Origin: Diphasiastrum complanatum
Taxonomy: Eukaryota; Streptophyta; Lycopodiopsida; Lycopodiales; Lycopodiaceae
Length of the DNA stretch: 64,000 nt
Direction of reading: 5' to 3'
Assembly: GCA_029204225.1 (NCBI GenBank)
Contig: CM055097.1
Coordinates: 70,026,982 to 70,090,981 of the forward strand
Numbering within the stretch: position 1 is the first letter of the stretch; every line of letters begins with the position of its first letter. The position numbers and the translations under genes are program-made. This document shows, piece by piece, positions 36,918 to 47,977 of this stretch. The notes below the pieces were generated by a model. It did not search any database. It saw only the letters and a list, made by a program, of their open reading frames with translations, and was not told the origin of the DNA.

Positions 36918-39900
36918 CCGACTAAGATGCGGCTTTTGGATGGGATGGAGAGGAATTCTACATCAAATGGGAATCGGAACGCACTTGGATTTATATCCAA
37001 GATGGTGTGCTATTTTTTTCAAGGGAAATTGGGTTTGGATTCACTAATTCTTGTTGGAAGCATGCTTTTCAAACTTGGTGGTAGAGTGCTCTTCTCCTTG
37101 TTTGATTCTGTGTAGAGATGCTTGGGAATTGTGTGAATTCATTCTTATGGTTTCTGAAGCCTTGAGAAAGTTTCTGTTTGAAGTAGAATGATGTGCATGA
37201 GTAGATCCATTTCTTAGTCTAAATCTGTTTTTTAAATGAACAATTTGCATGAATCCATAATGTTTAGACACAGTAAATTCAGGTTAGTAGCAGTTGGTTT
37301 GTTGATAGATTGATGAAAATCAATGTATCCTGAATAAATGAACTAATTGTTGTTATGAATCTTGAATTTAATGTTTGCATGAGAGGATTTGAACTATTTT
37401 CAAGAAAGATCCTCTTGTATTTCATGCAAATCTGTAAAACAGAGAATGGAAATAGATATAGAAACGGATTTTGGATACATGCAACCCTGTGAAACATTCC
37501 TTGGAATGTTGCTCACTGCTTTTGAAGAGTGGTAACCCTGTGGTTTGAACTTGGAAACATAAAACTCGTTTTTAACCGTAGTGATCTCTGGACAACTGTT
37601 AATGGAGTAACTCTGCTGAGGAGTTCTTTGGAAGCTATATCCATTATGTGGGTTAACCTGCAGTAGACAAAAACAAGTAATTTAACTATTGCAGATGATA
37701 GGTTGAACTTTTGGATGGTTGCATGGAAGAGTCTGACCTCATTACTCATGTATTTGAAGTTTGCTAAGAGGGATAAATGGGTGTTACTCTACCAAAAGCA
37801 TCAAGTTAAATTGCAGCCAGGAAACAGACTTGTTACCCAGTGATGGTCACAATGTAATGGTGTTAGAAGATTTACAAACGCGTTTTTGAAGCCCTGACTG
37901 GCAGCGACGACAGCTGAGGCAGCGTGATGCTTGACGATTCTGTGAGAGCCGATTCTATATGCATTGAAGCCAGTTGGAGCAGGGTAATCCCTCGTTTTCT
38001 CTGTGACAGATCTGTGATTGGTTTGAAACCTCTTTCTCTCCCTCTGAGGGTTGCGTTTTGGGAACTTTGATTAAGGTGAGAGGTGGCTATAGGAGCTGAG
38101 TAGAGGGCCGAACCACCATCGCGTTGTAGCTGTCAAGATGAAACGGCTACAATGATGGGTCGTGGAACCCTTAGAGGGTTTATTTGAGGGCGTTGAGGAA
38201 TTTTTTCCTAAAGTGTAGGCCTTTCCCGATTTTTGCATGAGGTTTTTAAGGTTGAACTTGTGGATTTTCTGTAGATGCATGGGTAAGGGAGGACCTGACC
38301 CGGTTGTTTGCATGCCTCAGTTAGAGTTGCGCATATGTTGCTTTGATGTCATAGTTTTTGCAAAAGGGTTTAGTGGATTTATGTGAATGCGTGGCTATTC
38401 AACGATTTTTTAGTTACATAGCCCGGTTTTTTCTAAGGCCTTTGCAAAAATTTTGAGTAATCAAAGCTTTGGTCGATTTTGGATGGGGTTTTTTGTAAAT
38501 CTACCTAAATCGACAATTGAGAACTAATTTACCTATTCTTCTGACTTTAAATTGGGAGAATCTTTGGAGAATAATCTTATTATCCTAACTGCTATGTCTA
38601 TGTGATTGGATCCATGGATCTAGGAATGGCAAGAAAATACCGTTCTTCATGTTCTTCATGGTAATTTTCTCCAGGCTAGTGCCCGGTAAATGGAAATTTA
38701 ATTTCCTGGTACTTGCTTTTTATCCACTTAACTTTGGAATAGGAATATTCTCAGTTAAATGGCAATTTTTTGTTGTTCTTCCTTTTGGACTTGGTGATGC
38801 ACCAATAGGCTTTTTCCTAAATGATTTTGATCTTTAGGATTGGGCAATTTAGGCTTTTCAGATACTTGTTAAAGTGAACAATGGAATAAGGTCATAATGT
38901 TTGAGAGGTAGCTCTATATTCGAGTTTCGAATATTGTCAAAGAGTACCCGAAAACCAAATTTTATGGACTTTTCATTAAGTTCAGGGAACTTTAACGAAG
39001 TAATGCAAATGGAACTGGGGTAGTCAGAAAGGAAGTAGCCTAGCATTTACTTGTGTCTAAGTAGTTTTTGGGAGCCTTCGCTAGAAGAATTTTCGGGTGA
39101 CCAAAAAATCTAAGGGAGGAAGGAAATGAGACACCTAAGTAGGTAAATGCGATAGTGTTGTGTAATTTGGATTGGTTAAGAGTCCCTGTAAGGAAATTGC
39201 ATAACACCAGTTTTTTGAATTCATTAAGTTGAATTTATTTTGAATAACTATAGGACCATGAGTTGACCCTATTTTGTTATGGAAAATTGTGACATGGAAT
39301 GAGAATGACACTTGGTTCACATTTGTACTGTAATGAGCCTTATTCCTAAGAATTGAAACTCTCAAATGGTAGGAATTCGGGAATGATAGTACCAACCAGA
39401 TGGGTTGTTCATGTGACGGTAAAGCCATGTGCAGATTTTTGTTAAATCACAATTTTGAACTTGATTATTGCGATCCATTAGGAACAAATTTTGGGGGTAC
39501 TCCAGTATTTGGTGGAATAGATATGTGCATATCTGGTATTTGAAATCCTAATAGAGGTTTAGATCTCTGGATTATCAGATAATGCAATTTATTGATCTTC
39601 TTGAAGGAATTGAATTCCTTGTACCATTTCGGATTTAGATATTGGATATCTATTGGTATACTTCAACTATATTGAATTTTTCCTTTTGGTTTTGAAGAAT
39701 AAACTCAAGTCATTTACACTGTATATGAACGAGGTTTCTCGTCCGTACAGGGGTCAATGCCTAGTGGTATTCTTAGATGATATGGTCATCTACTGTGAAA
39801 ACTTAAGGAAATGGAGAATTCAATAGTTGAAGGTATCTTTCTAGTAAATGGTTGAAGATTGGACCCTATATTGGTTATAGGATGGTCAGTTAGTCTTTTT

Positions 39901-42817
39901 GATTTTCTGTTGCTCGGATCTAAAAGCAAAGGGCTTTCTTGGAGAGAAAACTAGTGGTATGGGACATCAGTGATTTCAAAGAGGGAATTCTTGGGTGAGA
40001 ATGATCTGTAGGCCAGTGGTTAGTGTTTACATTAATAGTAATTCTAACATTGAAACCATTGGTTAATTTTACTTAGTGTATTTGGAGTGGTTATGAGATA
40101 TAGATCCTGATCCCTCAATGGTATCTCATAAATTCCAAATCGAAAACCCTTAAAAGCTATTTCTCTATTAATTTTAAACTTCTACTTTTTAAAAATTTCT
40201 TATATACGAGACAATTGGATTGAGATTCATATAATTCCTTCCAGTGTAGAACTAGGTTTTGAAGGACTGTTTAAGTTATATGAATTCATGCTTCCATTTC
40301 AGGTTTGTGAATATAGCTCATAATCGATTGATGTCCTCAATTGATTAAGTGGAATTTAGACTTCCTGAACCCAATTGATTATCTCTATTAGATAGTTGAT
40401 TATTGAGAGTAATGTTTCTATCACTCGAGATAAGATATTTAATGATTTTAAGGAAAAAGTCCAGTTTGTGATAGTATTGAATACTCATTACTGACTTTTT
40501 CAAATCTTTGATATCTTATACATTGTCTCATGAGAACTTTTTAATCGAAATTATGGAATTTTTTTAAAAAGGGGGAGAAGAAAATGATAGGAATAAGACT
40601 TTCATGGGATCAACCAATTGCATAGATATCTTTTGTGGAATCCATTTTGTGTGCAATGGTGGAACTATCCAGTGTGAATAGAGAAAATCTCTAGATGATT
40701 ATTTTGAATAATCTGGAACTAGAGGAGATTTGGGAGTTTTTGGGCTATGAGATATTCATGAGTATGGGAAGTAGTGGTAAAGATTAAATTAAGGTTCACT
40801 GATTGGCTACCAAGTACCATTTAGTTATGGATTGGATCAGTGGAATAAAGGTTTAATCTTAACCTTATATCCAAAGATGTCGGTATAAGTCAGCCTAATC
40901 TTAGTTTGTGCACTGAGATCTGAAGTAGGTTGAATGATTGAAGGAATTTTGTTGATAAAAGTATGATGGTTGGAAAACTTGTGATGTGCAATTATTCACT
41001 TCAAAGATTTCCCAGATATGTTATTTACTCAAGAGAAATAGAAACTTCTGTAGCTGAGTTACAAGATTCTCAGTGAGATATGTGATTAACATATGCGAAT
41101 TTTGGAGGAATCTGCCAGATAAGGACATATGTGTTTATGTACTGGGTCATAGTGAGATTTTTTTCATAAGTGCACAATTAATCTTGTGTGGATCTGCTAT
41201 GTATTCTTGGTTACTAAGGTTATCTGGTGCACTTAACCTAGTTGATAAACATAGACATATAATCAAGTATTGTGTTTGAAAATTACTTGCAGAGTTAACA
41301 GATCTATTCTGATAGATCATTTTGGATGATGATCTAAATGTGGTGTTGTACATGTATAATTAAGAGTTGCACCTGCACATTTAAGATTTCTAAATCATGA
41401 GCAATTAACTTGAGTAGTTGATTTACTCTTGTGGAAGTTAATTGGTAAAATGGACAGTGTGAAGAGAATTCACCGAAAACTATTTGTTTTGTGTGTATTG
41501 CTTGTAAGACACATAATTTATGAGTCATTTGGATTCATTAAGGAATTGTGTGCATAGGATACTGATTTCTTGGATGAGTATTTCTCAGTTGAGAAATAGA
41601 CTTTATTCATTAGTGATAGTATCCCAGTAAGCTCAATTGGATACGGGATCCTAATGGTACCGAGAATGTTAAACTAAATTTTAAGAATTCAGCAGAACTT
41701 TGTAATCTCTAGATGATGTTCTAGGAGATTGTATAGAGTTTATATTGTTAAAGATGAATGTTATAATAGTCTTTAATTACTTGGATGATTGCAGAATTTG
41801 GAACTCATAATTTGATAAGAATCGGTTTGAAAGAATATTCTTGGAATCCAGTGATTTTCCTTGTGGAAATTTTTTTAGACTGATTCTTATATTTTCTGAG
41901 TTGTATGTTGTACACATAATCCAATATCTTTCAATGGTTAAGTATGGTTTTTGAGTTCGGAGAATTATGATTGACGAATCATAATATTCTAAATGTTTAT
42001 GATTGACGGATCATAAATTGATACTTAAAGGTCATTTGAAAAAAATCTGAAAATTCTTAAGATAATGAGTAATTCTTGATCAAATGGGTGAGCCAAGGAT
42101 TTAAATCTGTTGGTTGAACTCTAAATTTCTTTACTCTCGTACATACTTGAGATTGTATGGATCTCATAGGCATTTTCATTAAGTATTTGCATACTTATGT
42201 CTATAAGTGCTTGTGTACAAAGTTCAGTCTACATCTCCAATTTTATAGGAGACAGATACATCTATTAAGATACAGATAGATGCTGATTTCTTTGCATAAG
42301 ATGCTAGAAATGGGGCTGTTAACTCATTAGAGTAACTGCAGTACTCTGGTTTGAGTTATATTTATCTGAGACTTGATGGATCTCCTAGAGATTTTAGATG
42401 ACTGAATTGTGGTATTTTAGAATATTTGGATATTCTAAGAATATTTGTACCAAGAAGCCTTATTTACTGTAAGAAATTGAAATGATATTTCTTTAGCTTT
42501 CCGACATGATTTCTAAAATAAAGTAAAGTCACCCAGTGTTTCATGTAATCAAGATTACATGAAGGTGATGAACTTTTGTTTTGGAGCAGATCAAGCCATT
42601 TGGAGAATTTATAGTTTAGTGTATCTTTTGGAATTTGAGTTAGTATTCAAGAGTAGGAGCAAGCAATTGAAATATTGTTGCATCTCTGAGTACTTATTCA
42701 AATGGAAAGATCAGACTAAAAATAATGATTCATGGGTAAGATTTGAAAGTTTAAGGAATCATTTCATGTTTTATTTTTTCCCGTTCTGAGGACAGAACCT
42801 GTTTAAGGGAGGAAGAA
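36918..42817 (+). pseudogene. Chromovirus-type Gypsy internal region, heavily decayed
   Basis: Recognisable pieces on plus, in order: RT block VVLPFGLGDAPIGFFLNDF (about 38770-38830); RT catalytic block VSRPYRGQCLVVFLDDMVIY (about 39735-39795); end of integrase HPVFHV (about 42525); and a chromodomain-like C-terminus (42620-42780) with QLKYCCISEYLFKWKDQTKN and DSWVRFESLRNHF. A purine tract AAGGGAGGAAGAA precedes the 3' LTR. The two RT blocks should be nearly adjacent but are separated by about 0.9 kb, so RT holds an insertion. I cannot recognise gag, protease or RNase H. Confidence 0.8.
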
Positions 42818-42992
42818 TGTTATGGCCATATTCGGTTAAGGACCTGGAATAGTCCTAATATGGTAGACCGGCCCTCCAATATTCAAGATTATTGGTCATG
42901 CCTAGATTTGATTCCACGTCGAGGCCTGTTGGTGACTAGTAAGCTTGAGAGGACCCAGACACTCTAATTGAGACATATGGAGTAGTGTATGT
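42818..42992 (+). mobile_element. 3' LTR of the Gypsy element, truncated to 175 bp
   Basis: Matches 36414-36588 with a few differences up to agtagtgtatgt, then changes abruptly to the odd Copia family. The remaining ~316 bp of the LTR are missing, so no target duplication can be tested. Confidence 0.92.
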
Positions 42993-43734
42993 TGTGTTCA
43001 AATTGTCAAGATATGGTAAAACTAGCTACATTGGTGAGCATTGTTTTGATGTTGGATTTGTACTAGCATTCTTGGCTGATTTTGCTGATAGAAATGAAGC
43101 TATTGGAGGTTCATTATGTCACTCATCCATGGCTAAGTTCTCAAGTGTTGAGCTACTTGGTGCCAATACTTGGAGATTGTCAATTTTTGGTGAATTCATG
43201 GTCATTTTCTTGTGTCAAGTAGATCTTGAAGATGGACTAGTGCAAACTACTTGGTTTATGGAGTCATGTGGTGCTGGATTTGCATCATTAATGTACTCAC
43301 CTACTCATGGATTTCCAAGGTTTGATGGTTTCTTGTGGCAAGATGGAGATGGAGGCTCATTCATGGAGTATCATGGTGGATACATGGCAACAAAGGACAA
43401 AGGAGGAGGAGACATGCAAGCAAAAGTTGATCACTCACATTTATTGTTTGTTTGCTATATTTTTCCAGAGAGTTCAGAGTTGGAAGCATGGTGGAATCAT
43501 TTCATTTACATTCTATTTGATTCTTCATGTTCTAGTCACATTTTTACATGTAAAATTGATGTAAGAAATAGTGAAGCATCCCAAGTGGACACTATTCTCT
43601 ATATCAATTATGGTTGTTTCTATTTTGAGCATTACATGATCATTGAAAGGAGATATATTCTTAGGAAGAAGATCATTTTTATGATGGATCAAAGTTCTAT
43701 TGGCAAAAACTATGCTAGGAGCATTGAAAGCTAG
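42993..43734 (+). CDS. Unidentified ORF of the odd Copia family, copy A
   Basis: One frame stays open from 42985 to 43734 (249 codons) in AT-rich DNA. It contains KLSRYGKTSYIGEHCFDV, SSVELLGANTWRLSIFGEF, VDLEDGLVQTTWFMESCGAG, HGFPRFDGFLWQDGDGGSF and CKIDVRNSEASQVDTILYIN. The same protein segments occur in copies at 33 and 62 kb. No domain is recognisable. It ends exactly where Copia RNase H begins (43727), so it replaces the last part of RT in a Copia element. Possibly a transduced host sequence; function unknown. The first codons lie in the upstream LTR fragment, so the true start is unclear. Confidence 0.5.
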
Positions 43735-44304
43735 GAAAGCGAGTTTTGAGGTACATCATTGGAACTCGAGATTTTGGCATATTGTATGAGGGATCATCAC
43801 CTAATCTTTTTGGATTTTCAGATTCGGACTATGCTGGAGATGTAATGGATAGAAAATCCATTAGTTCTTATTGTATTTTCATAGGTGATGGAGCTATATC
43901 ATGGATGTCAAAGAAACAAGCCACTAACTCATTGTCATCTAGTGAGGCTGAGTACAAAGCTCTTACACATTGAACAAAGGAGATGGTATGGATCAAGAGG
44001 ATGATCAAGGATCTTCACTTGCTGGATTTTTCAGAGAGCCCAATCATCTTTTGCGACAATCAATCAGCCCAAAGAATGGCATCCAATCTTATCTTTCATG
44101 CTAGGAGCAAGCATATTGAGATACAATATCATTTTGTGAGGGAGCGAGTCATTGCCAAGGAGGTGGAGCTTCAACATGTGTCTTCAAGGGAATGCGTAGC
44201 TAATATCTTCACCAAAGCATTGGGAAAAGACTTGTTCATGAAGCATAGGACTTCACTTGGAGTATTATCAAAGTCTATGCTAAAATTAGTTGAAGAGGGA
44301 GTGT
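43727..44304 (+). pseudogene. Ty1/Copia RNase H and polyprotein C-terminus, copy A
   Basis: Read from 43727 as H, stop (TGG to TGA), then KLGKRVLRYIIGTRDFGILY, FSDSDYAGDVMDRKSISSYC, ISWMSKKQATNSLSSSEAEY, IFCDNQSAQRMASNLIFHAR, KHIEIQYHFVRE and ANIFTKALGKDLF. It ends MLKLVEEGV and a stop. This is a complete plant Copia RNase H domain with two nonsense changes (near 43730 and 43972). The final codons overlap the purine tract and LTR start at 44302. Confidence 0.93.
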
Positions 44305-44400
44305 GAAAGATTCAACTAGTTTCATCACATTTTGCAATATTTCCATATTTGGCATATTGAGGCCAAAACTTGTTTTAGACTTAGAGGTTGACTTTTCAAA
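44302..44400 (+). mobile_element. First 99 bp of a 3' LTR, odd Copia family, copy A
   Basis: Starts TGTGAAAGATTCAACTAG directly after the purine tract. It is the reverse complement of 46631-46533, the LTR of the neighbouring minus-strand copy. It breaks off at 44400, where minus-strand protease sequence starts. Confidence 0.9.
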
Positions 44401-45420
44401 GTTCTCACCATCATTGGCCATGTAGATCACCCTCTTGTCATCTCCATATGCTAACAAAGAAGTGAAGTACTCTTTGAGAAAGGTCATGTGTGAACTTGCT
44501 TCACTATCAATCCACCAAGGATCTAGATCTCCATCATTAGCAAGCATACATGAAGACATCACAAAAGCATCATCATTTGCATCTTGCACATCCAAACCAT
44601 CCTCATCAAGAGTAAGATTACCTTGCTTGTCTCCTTGATCTCTCTTCTTCTTGTAGCACTCACTTGCAAAGTGTCCTTTGATGCCACAATAGAAGCACTT
44701 GAGCTTTGATCTATCCTTCTTTTTGCCACTTGAAGAAGCATCCACTTGATCTTGCCCTTTAGACCACTTGCTTTTGGTTTTGCCCTTGAATTTGCCCTTT
44801 GTGAACATAGCATCCTCTTGAAGTGTCAATGTAGATCCACCTCTTGCTTGAAGCCTATATTCCTCATTGATCAAGATCTCTTGAAGATCCATCAAACTTG
44901 GCAAAGTCTTTTGAATAGCAATACTTTGAACAATGTTAGCATGAGCATCCAACAAGCCATTAAGAATCACTTGAATAAGCTCTCCTTCCTTAATGCTTTC
45001 ATCTATGCAAGCTAACTTATCATTCAATGCTTTCATTCTCAAAACAAAAGTACTTGGACTTTCTTCATTCTTTTGCAAAAAAGAAAAGATTTGTCTTCTT
45101 AGAGTCAACACTCTAGAAGTAGAATTGGATTCATAAAGCTTCTTCAATGAATTCCAAGCTTCCAAAGATGATGTGCACTTACCAACTTCCTTGAGAAGTT
45201 CATTGGTAACATTCATCTTTATCATGTGTAGAGCCTTCTTGGCCCTCTTGTCATACCTCAATTGATCTTATTGTGTTGCTGGTCTCTCCTCCAAACCTAC
45301 AACAATATCCAAAACATCATTCATCTCAAGAAGTGACTCCATCCTCACATTTCATAATGAATAGTTACTTGAGGTAAGCCTATCATTGGCTTCCAACATG
45401 ACTCCAATTGAGGTTGCCAT
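44401..45420 (-). pseudogene. Ty1/Copia gag-protease, odd Copia family, minus-strand copy
   Basis: Probable gag start ATG at 45420-45418 (MATSIGVMLEANDRLTSSNY). An early TGA (in place of Trp) and a TAA (before DQLRYDKRAKK) interrupt it. From 45261 the frame is open: UBN2-type gag (SLEAWNSLKKLYESNSTSRV, VILNGLLDAHANIVQSI), basic region, zinc knuckle CFYCGIKGHFASEC, then protease WWIDSEASSHMTF. The active-site Gly of DSG is Glu here. The frame runs past 44400 into the inverted LTR fragment of copy A, so its apparent C-terminus is an artefact. Confidence 0.9.
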
Positions 45421-46003
45421 GTAGCAATGACCTGATCTTCTCTTTCAACCTGTTTCAATGCACAAAGCACTCCTTTGAACAACAACAAATGCTTTCAAAA
45501 GAAATCACCAAGATTTGAAACTATCTCACAAATTCTCTTCTAGCACTTATCCAAGCAAATCAACACATAGAATCATGGAATCTTGATCAACCTATGATCT
45601 ATCCTCAATCTAATGACTTTTGCCACTTCCTAAGATTGAAACACACTCAAATGAAGTCCAGCAACCTCACTATCTAGAGATCTAATCAAAATTAGGGTTT
45701 TGACAAAATCACAAAAAATTGACTATTCCAAATCTACATGCAAATGCTGAAAATTTGATATGCAATCTATAAGCCACCACTTAGGCTGAACCAATGATCA
45801 AAAAATCGGCCAAATCCAGCATGTGAATTCAAAAAACGGAATTGAACAAGTATATTGACCTATTTAGTGTTTTGATCTACAAAAGATCCAATCTACAAAA
45901 GCAAAAAATTCGATTTTGGTGTAGAATCCTCTCTAGCATGCTCTAGACTTGATATCTTCACCAAATCATTGATAGATCTGATTTCCTCCTTCGTAACTTG
46001 AAA
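45421..46003 (-). other. 5' leader of the minus-strand Copia copy
   Basis: About 580 bp of AT-rich non-coding sequence between the primer site and the gag start codon, as expected for an untranslated leader with the packaging signal. No gene. Confidence 0.7.
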
Positions 46004-46020
46004 CACAAGCTCTGATACCA
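46004..46020 (-). other. Primer-binding site, odd Copia family
   Basis: Minus strand TGGTATCAGAGCTTGTG, directly abutting the LTR end at 46021; initiator Met-tRNA type. Confidence 0.93.
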
Positions 46021-46631
46021 TGTGAACGATTTTAGATCCTTAAGATCCAATCTACTTGAATGATCTTTGGTTAGAAAGAGAAATACACTACCAATTTCAC
46101 CAATGTAGAAAAATCAGCATCTACACACAATTTGAGATGCAAACACTAATAGAACTTGATCAAACTTGAATGAAATGATTATGTACTGTTGTTGTCCGTA
46201 CAAAACCAGCAAGCTACTGTATTTCACACGTGTGGATCCAAAAATAACAAATATAGATCATTCTACACATAGTAGAACCCAAGAGAACCATGTATAAGCA
46301 TGAAATGAGATAGAGAAGAGAGAAGATGACTCTCTCCACGAGTTACATCCTTTTATAGCAGGTCCAAACCCTATTTGGCCACTTGGCTTTCCCATCATAA
46401 TGCTAACCCCACCAATTTTGGGTCTAGATTCAATGTACCCAACTTATTCAAATTGAATCTACTCAAACTCGCATTCTATCTTTCCCACACTTTCAAAAAG
46501 TGTTTATTCAAATGAAATTTAGACTAATGAATTTTGAAAAGTCAACCTCTAAGTCTAAAACAAGTTTTGGCCTCAATATGCCAAATATGAAAATATTGCA
46601 AAATGTGATGAAACTAGTTGAATCTTTCACA
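46021..46631 (-). mobile_element. 5' LTR (611 bp), odd Copia family
   Basis: On the minus strand it starts TGTGAAAGATTCAACTAG (46631) and ends AAATCGTTCACA (46021). A TATAAAAGG box at 46357-46349 (minus) sits just upstream of a conserved GATGTAACTCGTGGAG segment also found at 32.5 and 26.5 kb, a likely core promoter and transcription start. Outside it lies unrelated reverse-transcriptase-tail-like sequence. Confidence 0.92.
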
Positions 46632-47090
46632 TTGATCTTGTCCTCTCCAAAGATGGTGTTCGAACTTTGGGTGATGTGGTTATTGTTGATCCGTCTCATC
46701 CTGATCTTCTACAACGGACATCTACCACTCAAGGAGTGGCGACCAATCACGTGGCTCTTGACAAAGAACGCGACTATCGGGATCGGTACTCTTCTGAGGC
46801 ATTCATTCCTTTTGCTATCGAGACTTTTGGGTGTCTTCATTAGAAATTTGGCAAGTTTCTCAATGATTTATATGTCAAAAGGCATTCTACAGTTCCTTTG
46901 TCCATCATGGTGTCCTATTTTCGACAACGTGTATCTATTGCCTTTACAACGTGCTCAAGCTCAAATGTTAATTCATCGTGGCAAAGCAGCTGGTGCAGCT
47001 GCTTCACGACATCCTTCTCAACTTCCTGTGTATTCAACACTACAAAGTGATGTTTTCCATGCTGTTGGTGTCGTTTAGACTTGAATTTTC
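46632..47090 (+). pseudogene. Possible C-terminal tail of a non-LTR-type RT ORF
   Basis: Plus strand reads DLVLSKDGVRTLGDVVIVDP and SSEAFIPFAIETFGCLH, a stop, then KFGKFLNDLY and VSYFRQRVSIA. After a shift it reads LQRAQAQMLIHRGKAAGAAA and a stop at 47077. From memory this pattern resembles the tail of abundant RT-like ORFs in ferns and other non-flowering plants. No catalytic RT motif is included, so assignment is tentative. The adjacent Copia LTR may have been inserted into it. Confidence 0.45.
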
Positions 47091-47977
47091 TCCGTTTTAA
47101 AGCAGATCTAGATCAGTTAAATATTTACGTTTGCCTTTGGGCGTTCAATTTTAATATCTTTCATCATGTACTTCTCGATGGGATTTACCCATCTTTCTTT
47201 CAATAAAGTAATAAAACCGTTTGCAAGGAGGCCAATAACACTCATCCAAGTTAGTAGACCTATGTGTAAAGTTTTTAATATAAAGAGTTAACATTTATTA
47301 GGGTTTAGTCTTCGAAATTCCCTACTGTAGGCCCTAACATTTATCGAGTGTTAGACTGTAGTATAATTTCGGGGCATCCAATGCTTTCTCTCTGAAGAAA
47401 TTGTTTGTATTTTATTCTCTAACTTGTGAGAGAATCTATTCAATTCAATGAATCCTGTTTTTGATCAAAGCGATTAAGCAAGCAACACTCCGACTACTAG
47501 GCTTGTAGCTTGAGGTATGGCCACCAGTAGCGATGGGGATCAGATGTTATTAGCCAAGAAGGACAACATTTTCTACTAGTCAGTCTGTCGTTGGGATGTT
47601 GGCTGGATTGATGAAATAGATTAGGTAGGTAGGCAGTTAGAAGCATGCAAAAAGAAAATAAGAATAGATAGATCCAGGTTTTTCTGAATCGAACCTTTTC
47701 AAGAGTTTTGATTCCATAGTTTGGTCCGTAGGCTGTACTTTGTACAATGAGTTTTGGAATGACTAGATCAAAATCCTTGATTGTGAGTTTCGTTGAAGCT
47801 TTTCTTGGTGTTAGGGTTAGGCCTTATTTTAGCTAAATTTTGGCATTCATTTGTTCGTGTCTTTATGTTTTGGCATCGATGATTATATGTTTTTCTGCAA
47901 GGTTTGTGTATGCTTGATTGTTAATCGTTAATTTGCCTGTGTAATTTTTTAATGCAGGAGAGAGAGAGAGAGAAAGA
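47091..47977 (+). promoter_or_regulatory. Upstream region and 5' leader of the Cmc1-type gene
   Basis: No other gene is seen. Just before the start codon there is tttttaatgcag followed by a GA-rich run (47957-47976), which would fit a leader-intron acceptor and a GAGA-type 5' UTR. The transcription start is not identifiable. Confidence 0.4.

Noticed and set aside
44275-44400. Apparent C-terminus of the minus-strand gag-protease frame (FEKSTSKSKTSFGLN...)
   Set aside because: This is reverse-complement LTR of the opposing copy read through by chance.
46500-46700. A 192-codon plus frame starting inside the Copia LTR
   Set aside because: The first part is antisense LTR; only the part after 46632 has independent character.
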